Of a stretch of DNA of 64,000 nt, positions 56,101 through 63,852 are shown piece after piece. The position numbers were made by a program, and so were the translations under genes. Origin of the DNA: Maniola hyperantus (taxonomy: Eukaryota; Arthropoda; Insecta; Lepidoptera; Nymphalidae); assembly GCF_902806685.2 (NCBI RefSeq), contig NC_048553.1:434001-498000 (forward strand), read 5' to 3'. Each line of letters starts with the position of its first letter. The first letter of the stretch is position 1. The notes beneath the pieces are model-generated. The model searched no databases. It was given only the letters and a program-made list of their open reading frames with translations, and was not told the DNA's origin.

Positions 56101-57613
56101 CGGTACTCCGGCGTATTTAGGTAAGTAGCATCATATTTTTCAGCATCAGCATATTTTTTATATGGTTGATATTTACAGAGCGTGCATAATTGAAGGACAA
56201 ACCAAGAGCTCAACAAACAATCACACCTCCGCGTTTTTAATATTAAATAGAGATTAATAGTATCGTTCGGGTGAGTGTAGATACACCCTAAGATGTGTTG
56301 TTGTTCCCGCAGCGCCGGAGGTCCTGCGCAACAAGGGCTACAACAGGTCGCTGGACATGTGGTCGGTGGGCGTCATCGTGTACGTGTCCCTCTCCGGCAC
56401 GTTCCCCTTCAACGAGGACGAAGACATCAACGAGCAGATCCAGAACGCCGCCTTCATGTACCCGCCCGCGCCCTGGCGGGAGATCTCCGAGGAGGGTAAG
56501 TACAAGTTGGAGTACTTCACCCACATTAAATACGACCTGAAGCTCATTATTCAGCGGAAAATAGCCGGCGTAAGACCACCCGGCCGAAGGAGGACATCGT
56601 GGCGAAAGAATTTACGCCAATGGTACGGGAAGAGCACCCGATCTCTTTTCCCAGCAGCAACGTCTAAAGTGCAGAGCGTCCTAATGATTGTCTCTGTCAC
56701 TCATACCTATGTGACGTTTTGTCGGTCTCAATGATAGAAACGACGCTCTACGTCCAATATTTCCTGCCGGGTACTGTACAGTACGTTTTTATTAACTCGC
56801 TGTTTTGTCTGTCTATCTGTTTGTTTGCCCTGTACAAAATTTGTACTTTACTATAAAATTAAATTTCTTATGAGCTAGATTGAAACTTCAAGCACAGCCC
56901 AAATCTGGATGAAATTGTCATTCAGATTTGAGCCATGTTTGAAGTTTCAAGTCTCTATTGCATTGGCAATATCAATTAGTTTTCTTGTTTGTCTGGTATG
57001 AATTTTGCAGTTAATTTCAAACCAATGAACGACTTTCCGATGAGCTAGAAAATGAAATTCATGACAATGCAATATTAACTCGTATTCTTGTCTGTTTGTT
57101 TATTTGATTGTTTGTCCAGTACAATTTTGCAATCAATTTTAAACTAACTTTCTGATGAGTTTAGAGACTTGTTTAAACGTAAACCAGACCTGGATGAGAA
57201 TGCAATATCAATTCGTTTTCTCGTCTGTTTGTTTATCTGTTACAAATGCAATCAATTGTCAACCGACCGGCGACCGGTGTACGAGCTCGAAGTTTCACAT
57301 ACGCGCGATTTGTCCGAAAGATGAGAGGCACGAGTCCGAATATAAGTTTCCATTCCGGATGTTTGAGGCCAGCCTTAGACTTTTCGTTTATATTCCAGCG
57401 ATTGACCTAATCAACAACCTCCTCCAAGTCAAACAACGGAAACGCCTGTCCGTCGACAAGTGCCTCATGCACGCGTGGCTTCAGACCAGAGAGGCGTGGA
57501 ACGACCTGCGCACTCTGGAGAGGAGGGTGGGCGTGCGGTACCTCACGCACCCCAGCGACGACGCGCGGCTCGCCTCCCCCGCCTCCCCCGAGGCCGAGTC
57601 TACTCCGCACTGA
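40097..57613 (+). CDS. PKD: protein kinase D, complete, 15 coding exons
   Basis: This encodes a serine/threonine kinase of the protein kinase D family, which binds diacylglycerol, is activated by novel PKCs and acts at the Golgi, plasma membrane and nucleus. The exons join in phase to 823 residues. Order: ubiquitin-like dimerisation region (1-88), C1a (104-153), C1b (217-266), acidic linker (275-345), PH (about 355-490) and kinase (about 522-785). The kinase has GSGQFG (531-536), Lys553, Glu571, HCDLKPEN with Asp647, DFG at 668-670, and activation-loop Ser679 and Ser683 in KSFRRSVVGTPAY. Length is close to vertebrate PKDs. Exons are GC-rich at third positions, introns AT-rich. Oddities: a tandem C1b copy, a TGA stop with an in-frame exon beyond it, and heavy transposon load. 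Orthology at family level is certain. Confidence 0.96.
40240..40485 (+). mobile_element. solo LTR in PKD intron 1
   Basis: It starts tgtggcggttgccac and ends accgctcccgtaca, matching the LTRs at 47626 and 48281 with scattered changes and a small insertion. No internal region follows. It is older than the pair. Confidence 0.8.
40940..41084 (+). CDS. PKD: PKD exon 2, ubiquitin-like region
   Basis: Acceptor tgtccccag, donor GTGAGT, phase 1. Encodes DRILLFRHDYCSPNVLQL and DETLVEIVLTAN, as in other PKDs (KILLFRHD...NILQLI). Confidence 0.94.
41098..41133. repeat. (cat)n microsatellite after exon 2
   Basis: About twelve cat units beginning 13 bases inside intron 2. Confidence 0.9.
41177..41314 (+). 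CDS. PKD: PKD exon 3, first part of C1a
   Basis: Encodes HSYKAPTFCDFCGEMLFG and LVRQGLKCEG. It supplies the first His and the first three cysteines of C1a. Phase 1 at GTAACT. Confidence 0.95.
41640..41970. other. PKD intron 3: (aaat)n and repeat pieces
   Basis: An (aaat)n tract at 41660-41697 is followed by a piece related to the MITE at 61012-61322 (gcgctctctctgttaccta) and a family R piece (ttatagcgtcaatagaaat). Confidence 0.5.
41973..42151 (+). CDS. PKD: PKD exon 4, end of C1a and Ser-rich linker
   Basis: Begins CGLNYHKRCAVKVPSNC, completing the C1a zinc ligands, then a Ser/Ala/Arg-rich linker (SRRASAAPRSPSRASATS) that may be phosphorylated. Phase 0 at GTAAGG. Confidence 0.94.
42592..42960 (-). 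repeat. dispersed repeat family Q
   Basis: Starts ttaggcttccctacctcaag and ends tctgactcgcactcggctgg. Intron 4. Confidence 0.75.
42970..43215 (-). repeat. family B subfamily with GTCT tail
   Basis: Contains ctgtctgtctgtctgctagc, ttaaaccgatttcgatgaaa and ggctactttttatcccggaa, ending gggcatcatctagt. A reversed sister lies at 48640-48865. Confidence 0.8.
43248..43437. mobile_element. MITE family I, palindromic
   Basis: Arms acgcggcggaaagtgacgta and its counterpart ttactttctgccgcgtattg; centre gacaaaacgtcacataggta. Confidence 0.8.
43440..44747. other. rest of PKD intron 4, nothing recognised
   Basis: AT-rich, no coding signal and no clear repeat over about 1.2 kb. Confidence 0.45.
44748..44985 (+). 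CDS. PKD: PKD exon 5, C1b domain
   Basis: Acceptor acaactcattag, donor GTATGT, phase 1. After a Gly/Ser linker it encodes IPHTFQVHTYTRPTVCRLC and RGLFKQGLQCGDCHYNAHRK. The C1 spacing H-12-C-2-C-13-C-2-C-4-H-2-C-7-C is exact, so this is a working C1b. Confidence 0.95.
45014..45162 (+). CDS. PKD: duplicated C1b exon segment, possible alternative exon part
   Basis: Identical to 44837-44985 and displaced by 177 bp. It keeps the same frame and the same GTATGT donor but has no splice acceptor of its own. If splicing used this donor, exon 5 would run to 45162 and the protein would gain 59 residues without a shift. The extra C1 would lack the first zinc-binding histidine, because the copied part starts at RPTVCRLC. 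Usage is unknown; it may be only intronic. Confidence 0.5.
45185..45330. repeat. PKD: MITE H remnant and third C1b fragment
   Basis: A GC-rich MITE H remnant (gtgcggggcattcccccgca; ccagctcgacctgtcgcgta) leads into catgcggccgactgtgagtc, the start of a third C1b copy that breaks off after about 50 bases. Confidence 0.75.
45390..45692 (-). repeat. dispersed repeat family Q
   Basis: Contains tcatatgaaaggtcttcacc and ends cctgactcgcacttggccgg. Intron 5. Confidence 0.78.
45700..46595. other. rest of PKD intron 5, MITE pieces
   Basis: A partial MITE N (45940-46040) is followed by a short inverted-repeat element around 46040-46215 (aaggccgaaccgcattacag and its complement gcggtccggcctt). T-rich and A-rich retroposon tails lie at 46360-46545. 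No gene. Confidence 0.5.
46599..46732 (+). CDS. PKD: PKD exon 6, acidic linker
   Basis: Encodes ENQDSCSTSSEISEPRP, then DDDSDDADLDHD and a His/Asn-rich end. Vertebrate PKDs have a similar acidic segment between C1b and PH. Phase 0 at GTATGT. Confidence 0.88.
47626..48510 (+). mobile_element. miniature LTR retrotransposon (TRIM-like)
   Basis: Two 230-bp LTRs (47626-47855 and 48281-48510) look identical, start TG and end CA. A 4-bp duplication, tact, flanks them. Directly inside the 5' LTR is a primer-binding-like site, tggtgaccccgacgtg, and just before the 3' LTR a purine tract, cggaggggagtga. The 425-bp interior encodes no gag or pol, so it must borrow enzymes. Identical LTRs imply a recent insertion. 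Confidence 0.88.
48640..48865 (+). repeat. family B subfamily with GACA tail
   Basis: Runs from actagatgatgcccgcgact to gacagacagacagacagaca and cgcatttataatattagta. Reverse of 42970-43215. Confidence 0.82.
49739..49913 (+). mobile_element. tRNA-derived SINE2, full copy
   Basis: The 5' end has an A box (tagctcaaccggtaaagg) and a B box (ggttcaaaccccg), followed by a body and an A-rich tail after attcttt. The minus copy is at 11345-11520. Confidence 0.82.
49914..50540 (-). mobile_element. RTE-type LINE fragments
   Basis: The stretch 50240-50540 holds the complement of the RTE C-terminal coding part: ggcttcctgcgactcgtttg, gccacttcaacttcgcaacc and tatgtcggttactctggttc. The frame contains PPRWTDDIKRVAGSRW. 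The bases before it are not recognised. Confidence 0.7.
50573..50652 (+). CDS. PKD: PKD exon 7, acidic linker end
   Basis: Acceptor attggttacag, donor GTGAGC, phase 2. Encodes TSLRTTEEDEEPQRDVMPER. Acidic, little conserved. Confidence 0.82.
50910..51105. mobile_element. palindromic element J, shortened core
   Basis: It has the normal end tttagcgtttaaactatcgt, then accccttccggggtcc-like core and gtcgactaaacacgtgag. PKD intron 7. Confidence 0.75.
51627..51756 (+). CDS. PKD: PKD exon 8, start of PH domain
   Basis: Encodes NIPLMRIVQSVKHTKK and WIKEGWLVHFTNKDKT. This matches the PKD PH start (MRVVQSVKHTKR...MKEGWMVHYT). Phase 0 at GTAAGA. Confidence 0.95.
51780..52392 (-). mobile_element. foldback-like element, copy 2, 9-bp TSD
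   Basis: It starts taaagatgggcgttattgg and ends cgcacacatgtct, flanked by actaccctg at 51771-51779 and 52393-52401. It lies only 24 bases into PKD intron 8. Reverse of 4331-5060, without the extra central segment. Confidence 0.87.
52402..52940. other. rest of PKD intron 8
   Basis: A retroposon tail with cctattttgaataaatgatt lies near 52700. Nothing else was recognised. Confidence 0.4.
52945..53077 (+). CDS. PKD: PKD exon 9, PH domain
   Basis: Encodes IKRHYWRLDSKSITLF and YYKEIPLNEILAVD, the core PH strands of PKD. Phase 1 at GTACAG. Confidence 0.95.
53166..53347. mobile_element. MITE family L with clear 18-bp ends
   Basis: Ends cgattgcggtagaatgac and gtcattctaccgcaatcg are perfect inverted repeats. 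PKD intron 9. Confidence 0.88.
53427..53603 (+). CDS. PKD: PKD exon 10, end of PH domain
   Basis: Encodes HCFELRTANVDYLVGVD and, after a Pro-rich loop, VGAYLARSWETTLRHALMP. The conserved Trp of the last PH helix is present. Phase 1 at GTACGC. Confidence 0.95.
53634..53988. mobile_element. two RTE tails head to head
   Basis: 53634-53720 reads on the minus strand (atcatcatcatcaactgata, acgtccactgctggac), and 53725-53988 on the plus strand (ggtcccaaggtactagaatg to tgatgatgatgac). The two share the same 3' end in opposite directions. Confidence 0.75.
54062..54243 (+). CDS. PKD: PKD exon 11, Gly-rich loop and VAIK lysine
   Basis: A Gly/Ser linker leads into YQIHPDEVLGSGQFGIVYGG and ends VAIK. 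The codon for catalytic Lys553 is the last of the exon. Phase 0 at GTGAGG. Confidence 0.96.
54624..54838 (-). repeat. dispersed repeat family A
   Basis: Begins gtgactgacttactgactga and ends gagcataagcta. PKD intron 11. Confidence 0.8.
54924..55154 (+). CDS. PKD: PKD exon 12, kinase N-lobe
   Basis: Encodes KLRFPTKQEAQLKNEVAIL with the helix-C Glu571, then HPGVVNLERMFETPERIF and MEKLKGDMLEMIL. In phase 0 on both sides. Confidence 0.96.
55155..55936. other. PKD intron 12, no repeat recognised
   Basis: AT-rich with a moderately GC-rich part at 55550-55740. No gene was recognised on either strand. Confidence 0.4.
55937..56120 (+). CDS. PKD: PKD exon 13, catalytic and activation loops
   Basis: Encodes NIVHCDLKPENVLL (Asp647), VKLCDFGFAR (Asp668) and GEKSFRRSVVGTPAYL with both regulatory serines. 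Phase 1 at GTAAGT. Confidence 0.97.
56313..56495 (+). CDS. PKD: PKD exon 14, kinase C-lobe
   Basis: Encodes PEVLRNKGYNRSLDMWSVG and GTFPFNEDEDINEQIQNAAF. The APE motif is split across the intron. Phase 1 at GTAAGT. Confidence 0.97.
56669..56780. mobile_element. MITE family I, partial
   Basis: Contains tctctgtcactcatacctat and ccaatatttcctgccgggta. PKD intron 14. Confidence 0.65.
56781..57398. other. rest of PKD intron 14, weak tandem structure
   Basis: Three loosely similar segments (near 56840, 57000 and 57120) share gtctgtttgtt, tttgcaatcaatttaaac and gatgagctaga motifs, an old tandem array of about 140-160 bp. No coding signal. Confidence 0.45.
57399..57613 (+). CDS. PKD: PKD exon 15, kinase end and stop
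   Basis: Encodes IDLINNLLQVKQRKRLSVDK, HAWLQTREAWNDLR, VRYLTHPSDDARL and a Ser/Pro/Glu tail ending STPH. The stop is TGA followed by CC and a GTGAGT donor at 57616. An in-frame stop so near a good donor is unusual. Confidence 0.93.
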
Positions 57614-57892
57614 CCGTGAGTATACAGTACACTGAATTGACCCCGCGGCACATATCTACGCAACGTTCGTTGTCTGCTAGTGTGATTCAGGTGTTTTATT
57701 TGCAATACATAGCAAACTTGTAAAAAATACAGATTTTTTAATTTTTAGCGCGTTTTTTTGTGTAATTACGCCCTGTATATTATAAAGCTACGAGGGTTCC
57801 AAACGCACCCAGGGCTGGGAAGAGCCCATATTAGTATGGAAATTTGGATTGTGTGGTGATGTGTGACGTTTGAATGGTCGTTATCCCCGCAG

Positions 57893-57986
57893 CGCGCGGC
57901 GCGAGGGTGCGGAGCCGGCGCCGCACTCGCCGCCCATCAGCTGCATGCGCACGCGCTGGAGGAAGCTGCTCGTTCTGGCGCGATAA
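57893..57986 (+). CDS. PKD: possible PKD exon 16 beyond the TGA
   Basis: It follows acceptor gttatccccgcag and would join the donor at 57615/57616. In the frame that continues through the TGA it reads 30 codons including HSPPISCMRTRWRKLLVLAR, then TAA. By count 27 of 30 third positions are G or C, like the true kinase exons, while a shifted frame is far less biased. It may be a readthrough extension, the real end if the TGA is an error or allele, or 3' UTR of a formerly longer protein. Confidence 0.5.
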
Positions 57987-58076
57987 CGCATACACACGGG
58001 ACTACGCGTGTCTACGCGACACACACACGAGACTACGTCACGGGACTGCGCGCGATAACACTACACATGATAGGTA

Positions 58077-58558
58077 CTACAGTACGCGACCGAAAGTAAT
58101 GTACATTGACCTTTAGAAGGAGATAGCAGATTTGTAGAGCGTTATCCCTGTCGTTGAGACCGACAAAACGTCATATAAAATAAATAAAATAAAATAAATA
58201 AAAATCCTTTAATTCGACCATAAAACACGATCATAATTTGTTAGTAATAACACACGCCTTAAAAACTAATGTTAGTAATCTTATAACTAATTACCTAATC
58301 CTAATACTATATCTAAGACAGGCTTGATTAGTCAGCACGTGCACCATATGACAATGGTTCAGGTACTGACAATCAAACCTGTCAGCAAATGCCCTCAGGA
58401 TGCCATTGGGGCTAGCCCGTACCCTGCGCACCAGGGATGTGCACCGTTTACGCATGACGATATAGGTACGAGTGACAAAGACAACGCTCTACAAATCCGA
58501 AATGTCATTCTAAAGTCCGATGTACATTTTACTTTCGGCCGCGTACTGTACGTGGGAT
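58077..58558. mobile_element. MITE I split by an A-tailed retroposon
   Basis: MITE I starts agtacgcgaccgaaagtaat and ends ttcggccgcgtactgta. At cgtcatata the sequence jumps to an (aaat)n run and about 285 bp of retroposon on the minus strand, then resumes at gatataggtacgagtgac. The repeated atata may be the target duplication. Confidence 0.75.
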
Positions 58559-58559
58559 A

Positions 58560-58868
58560 ACACGAGATACACGCACTCTTGACTAGCGTAGTTTAGATTT
58601 ATGTGTCTTTGTAACTAATTTATCCAGGTATATCCTCTATAGGTAGACCAGAATGTCATGAAATGAAATTCCAAAGTTAGCAACACTGCACTCCGCGAAC
58701 ACCTCATGTACATAGTCCTCTGTGGTGAATATTAATAATACAGAGTACTATGTCCTACGGAGGATATTTACAGAGTACACTGTGGAATTTCTTTTCCGTA
58801 TTTTTACGACAGCTGCAGATCGTCTCTCGACAGTTCTTGCTGATCTTCATCGCTGGAACCATCACCGT
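58560..58868. other. PKD 3' flank, nothing recognised
   Basis: Possibly 3' UTR. No clear polyadenylation signal could be tied to the gene. Confidence 0.3.
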
Positions 58869-58869
58869 A

Positions 58870-59010
58870 ATCCCCCGTAAAAAAAAGGACCCCGGATTGG
58901 TTCGAAACTAGTCGGGCTAACGTAAACCTAAACACGTGAGTAAAGCCGGGACAGATATTATATACATATAATGGAAATCACTCACGATAGTTTAAACGCT
59001 AAAATATTTA
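58870..59010. mobile_element. element J, right half with normal end
   Basis: It runs from aaaggaccccggattggtt to gatagtttaaacgctaaaat. This copy shows what the end of J looks like without the kinase fragment. Confidence 0.75.
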
Positions 59011-59019
59011 TTCATTTTA

Positions 59020-59465
59020 GGAATTTTTTAAAGTTAAAAAAGTAACTAAGTAGATAATTTTTGTTTTTACTTTAATCGATATACAATTATTTAACATAAT
59101 AGATAGTTAATATTTAAAAATAACCACAAAATAATATCGACAACTAGTTTTAAATATTTCTTTTAACATTACTGCATTCCCTCAACTAAGGTTGCTTTAT
59201 TTTGATATTTTAATTTATTTTTGTAATAGACGTAATTTCTAGTAATATTTCTAGTGAGTATTTCAACGCCTAATCATAAATATTTATTTGTTTACACATA
59301 ATATGTAAATAAGTGTATGGCATGCATTTTGCTAGTACATCACAATAATTTTATTATTACTAAGTTAATATCTAGTTTTTACTTTAGATAACGTGAAACT
59401 ATCCCCAATATGTGGATGCGAGATTATTGTAATTTATAATAACATTTTTTATATATAATGCGTAC
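59020..59465. other. AT-rich flank, nothing recognised
   Basis: Very AT-rich, no open frame and no repeat match within the window. Confidence 0.4.
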
Positions 59466-59467
59466 AA

Positions 59468-59608
59468 AATGAGTTCTCACACGCCGTTTTAACTTTGTGT
59501 CAAGTGTCATGTCAAAAGTACGATTTGAGTCCTTATTTTAAAAAGATGAGCCGTACTTTTCATATGGCAGTATACACATAAAGTTCAAATGGCGCGTGAG
59601 AACTCATG
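59468..59608. mobile_element. MITE, ~140 bp, inverted ends
   Basis: Ends atgagttctcacacgcc and ggcgcgtgagaactcat are inverted repeats extending into aactttgtgt / acataaagtt. No second copy was seen in the window. Confidence 0.78.
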
Positions 59609-59977
59609 TTGTTCGGACTGTCGTTTGAATATTTTAAACAAATTCAACACTATGGTGTCTGAATTTAGCCAAAAATGTGGCAAATTGATTTATTAAGTAA
59701 ATTACAACAATAAGATAGATAGATAACAATAAGAGAGAAATCCTCTTTTATATATTTTCTCTTCACAGTGGAATACCATGCATAAAAATATTAACAATTT
59801 TATATTAAACTAAGTAGATGATAGGTAGGTGCGATGTCTATGTATAAGATAATAATATAGTTTTAGTCAAAACAATCTAACTCTCTTTATATAATGTATA
59901 AGTTAAAAAATCTATCTAACCAAATTAAGTATATTCTACACAACACAATTTGAGCAAATTACCAATAATCGTCAAGT

Positions 59978-60136
59978 TACAGTGCGACAAGGCTATCTTG
60001 GCGCGTGGCGAAAATCGGAACTAACGTTGCCGTCAAGTGTCCCCTTTTTCTTGTTTGAATATTCTAAGCCTTTGTTCTCCAACAGCGCCCCCCTGTCAAT
60101 GTCATTCAAGTGCCAAAAGAGCCTTGTCGCACTGTA
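59978..60136. mobile_element. MITE, second copy of the 1168-1327 family
   Basis: Starts tacagtgcgacaaggctatc and ends gccttgtcgcactgta. Inverted relative to the first copy. Confidence 0.82.
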
Positions 60137-60139
60137 AAA

Positions 60140-61010
60140 TCGACCTTCACTATGTCACTGATTCAAATAATAATAAAATTGTGTGGAATAGACGTTATAG
60201 ATATTAAATTATACCTCATAATTTTTCAGGCGAGAGAATATATGTGTATATACGTAGCCTAGGGAACTATGAACAACTATAAAAGATAAAATATACATAG
60301 ATAAATATAAAACAGTCCAAAAACATCAGTCTTCATTTTTCATGTGATTTTTTCACATTCCAAATAATTAGAAGATATCTAATGTAACACGCATTACAGC
60401 AGCCATCTTATCAATTGAGGAATTCGAGGAATCGCCTCGACGTTTTTACAAATTCTCCTGTGTGTGACTACGTGTTATTTCAGAAAATAATAATATAGGT
60501 AATTAAGAAAATAAATGATAAAACTTGACATTCAATTCATATTGTTTCTTAATCTATGATACTGGACAGCGAATCCCACAGAACACACCATCCTTCTAAA
60601 CTCGATACGACTAATTTGCCATTGCAAATCTTTATATGCGCTTTCTCAAAAATCAAATTCTTTGAAATAACAATATGTTCTTAGTCGCAAACAGGCAAAT
60701 TGCTTTCTGTCGTAAATACAAAGGTTTTAAGAAAATGAGAACTTTGGACTGTATTATGTTATGTATGTTGCACACCAAACATTAATTACCGTCTTTCTTC
60801 TCTATTCCAATTATTGTAAATAGTCACGGAACAGAAAAAGTAATAATATTCTTTCCTTCTCGATTTTATGATAAGAGTTGTTAATGAGATAGATGTCTCA
60901 AAGGACGGCCTAAATAGGTGTAAGGTATTCATAAAAAGATTTTTTGCGTTAAACGTACCTACGCGTCATGAAAGTTGAAAAAAATTGGAACTTCTGATAC
61001 TTTTCTGTGG
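60140..61010. other. intergenic, nothing recognised
   Basis: AT-rich unique sequence without gene signals. Confidence 0.4.
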
Positions 61011-61011
61011 T

Positions 61012-61322
61012 ATGTCCGCGCAAAGAAGTTAATATAGCGCTCTCTCTCGCTCTCGCTCTCAATCCCTTACAAATGATAGACCCAAAAATTTCAATAGGCG
61101 CTAACCATTTTGAGACCCAACCAATCACAAACGAAACTAATTTTTAAAATTGAATTTTGAATCTTATTAAAATATTTTCGAATTGAATTTCGAATGTTTT
61201 TGATAACATGTCTGTGGTTGGTTGGTGACTCAAAATAGTTAACAGCCTCTGAGATTTTTGTCTCTATCATTTGTTTGGGATTACGTAACAGAGAGGGCGC
61301 TGTACCAACTTCTTTCTGCGGA
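61012..61322. mobile_element. MITE, ~310 bp, long inverted arms
   Basis: Left arm atgtccgcgcaaagaagtta and agcgctctctctc; right arm gagagggcgctgtaccaact. The centre holds paired gttggttggtgactc and gagacccaaccaatc. A partial copy is at 41705-41825. Confidence 0.78.
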
Positions 61323-61329
61323 TAGAGTA

Positions 61330-62150
61330 AGTAAGGGTAGGTAAGACTATCAGTAAATATCGCTGGAAAGAAGCAGGCGTTAGTTTGTTTGATACATATG
61401 GAGTGATTTCAACTTCTATGACGCGCGCTACTAGCAAACCCTGACCGCAAGTCGTAAGGTCCATTGTGAAGTAAATGAGAGAGAATATAAGGTACTACGT
61501 CCATCAGACTGAGATTTTTGTCATTTTGACCAATTAACGGTCGATATTAGGAATCAATCTATCTGAAATCTATCGATAGGTTACTTAGCAACGTTGTAAA
61601 GACTGCACAATTTTTGACCAACGTTCCTAACGTATCCACATAGATAGATTGATTAATTATTATTATTATTATTAATTTCGATCTTATATACATAAGTACG
61701 GCCGAAATTAATAATTAATCAGTAGGCGAGGGACCAATCTAGCAGAAGTTCGCGCGCGGAAATTCTTTACCGCATTTTGTTCGCACAGTCATGGCGCTTC
61801 CTATGTTTTATATTTCCGTGCGGAATTCCGCTAGAAATTAGAATTGATATGAAATGAAATTGTAAGACAACCTTAAGCTTGGGTTAGGGTTGCTGCAATA
61901 TGATAATCTCTGTTTAGAGATAAGCATTTCCAATGTAACTTAATTTATTATTACTTTGTAACATGTAATTTTGGTACATGAAAAATAAAAATAAATAAAT
62001 AAATAATGAGCCAAAATAAATACTGAGCCAATTTATTATATTATTGTGATTGTAAAAATCTTCCATAATAATACCATATTATTTCTGACATTTTTTATTG
62101 CAGTGCCAACGGTTTTACCTGATCTTATAAAAGATAATATAATTTATATT
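61330..62150. other. intergenic; small inverted repeats, no gene
   Basis: Around 61590-61740 the paired aatcaatctatct / agatagattgatt and attaatttcg / cgaaattaat suggest another MITE. The (aaat)n at 61983-62008 may be a retroposon tail. Confidence 0.4.
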
Positions 62151-62154
62151 ACAC

Positions 62155-62348
62155 TAGCTTATGCTCGCGACTTCGTCCACGTGGACTAAACAAATTTCAA
62201 AGCCCTATTTCACCCCCTTAGGGGTTGTATTTTCAAAAATCCTTTCTTACCAGATGCCTGCGTCATAATAGCTATCTGCATGCCAGTAGTTTGAGCTGTG
62301 CGTTGATAGATCAGTCAGTCAGTCATTTTCTCCTTTTATATATTTAGA
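62155..62348 (+). repeat. dispersed repeat family A
   Basis: Starts ctagcttatgctcgcgactt and ends cagtcagtcagtcatttt; an internal block around atttcagcccgatcc is missing. Confidence 0.82.
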
Positions 62349-62769
62349 TAATGCTCTTTAATCATAGTAAAGTCTATTTTCCTGGTGACTTAAAGGGTAA
62401 ACAAAGTTTTACAACAACATGTTTTAGAGCTGAAATATTAGGGCACTAAATACATTTTATCCTATTTTTTAATCTGTGATTTTTTTACAATGCAAACTTC
62501 CGATTCCTGTGATCTCTGAAACTTTTTTATATTTTACTAATTAATAATAATATTTAAGAATCCACTGTTTTATTTTGACCATTTCCCGTTTTATTGTACC
62601 ACCACGCTGATCATGCGTCACAATGTGTATGTAATGTAATAGTAAGTAAATACAACGTGAAATTTTAATAATAGTTGTTTTCCCGCACTTGAACGATTTT
62701 CCCTTAGTACTATCGAAACTGAGTTAAAATAAAATAAAAACTCTAAAGCATGAGAAACGATGGTAATTC
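62349..62769. other. intergenic, nothing recognised
   Basis: AT-rich, no gene signal. Confidence 0.4.
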
Positions 62770-62930
62770 ACTAGACATAACGTTTGGTATTTGCTATAGC
62801 GCTGGAACCATGCCTCATTAACATCGAAATGACGTCAGCCAAAATAAAAGTATACCATCAGCTCGAAACTTCAGTCTAGTGCTGACGTCACTAAAATAGC
62901 GGGCACGCGCATTAGCAATTTGCGGTACTT
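62770..62930. repeat. dispersed repeat with TGACGTC motifs
   Basis: Reverse complement of the 26040-26170 repeat: gctggaaccatgcctcatta, acatcgaaatgacgtcagcc and gcattagcaatttgcgg. Confidence 0.6.
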
Positions 62931-63852
62931 ATACAATTTGATTCGCACGACAAAGTAAAAATGTTTAGAGCATAACAAGCTCTCACGCGTTGCGAGTTGC
63001 GACATCAACAGCTAGCCTGCATGGCGCATGCATGGTCGGTCGGCCCGCATGGAGTTCGACTTTTATTTTTCACTATTCTATTTTAATAATGCTATTATTA
63101 ATTCTTTTTTTTTTCTTATTAATTGATTGTACCAAGACAAAATCATTTCGCTGCGGGAAAACAATCATTATTGAATTTATTATGTGAAGATTAAAAATTG
63201 AGAGATTATGTTTATTTGTATCATAAAATGTGTATTTGTTGTTATAAATAAAATATAAGGAACTATTAAATATGGCTGCCTAGTGATAAATAATTTAATA
63301 GGTACTTACTTAAATGTTTTAATATACGTCTTACCTTATAATGTAACAAAAAGGCACTAAAATTAATTTTTATTTCAATAAATTGAGTTTTTGGGCAGCT
63401 CGAGAATTCATTTACAGATTTTTTATGTTACGTGGTATGAAATAGTTTTACAATGATAATTTTACAAGATATTTTTTATACTTACTTAATAATAATTAAT
63501 TCCATAATAAATGCCATTTTGGATAAATTAAAATGACTTTTATACAAAACCTATCTGTAAGGCATCAATTTAGGGAGGAAAATGAAAAAGTTTAATTTCT
63601 TGTACGATGGTACGGAACCCTTCGTGTGCGACTCCGACTTGGCCGATTTTTAGACACATCACATAGAGTACCTAGAGACCGCTAACTGAAACAGTTTATC
63701 GCATCTTCTCAGCGAGACTACATTCATGGTTCGGTGGCCGCGGTGGAAGCGTGGAGCGAATCATGACACCCAGCCTCCCAGGGTTTTGTATGCCTTGTAT
63801 TATAATGGGTTTTTCTTAGAACAAGGACTATCTTTGGCTTATAGTCACATTA
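62931..63852. other. intergenic, nothing recognised
   Basis: AT-rich; a short family Q piece (ggtacggaacccttcgtgtg) lies near 63610. No gene. Confidence 0.4.

Noticed and set aside
56293..56540. Alternative frames over PKD exon 14
   Set aside because: GC-rich kinase exons leave several frames open; only the frame giving NKGYNRSLDMWSVG is the kinase.
57640..57730. PKD 3' UTR exon signal
   Set aside because: The stretch matches family M repeat fragments (caacgttcgttg...gcaatacat), so it is repeat DNA within the last intron.
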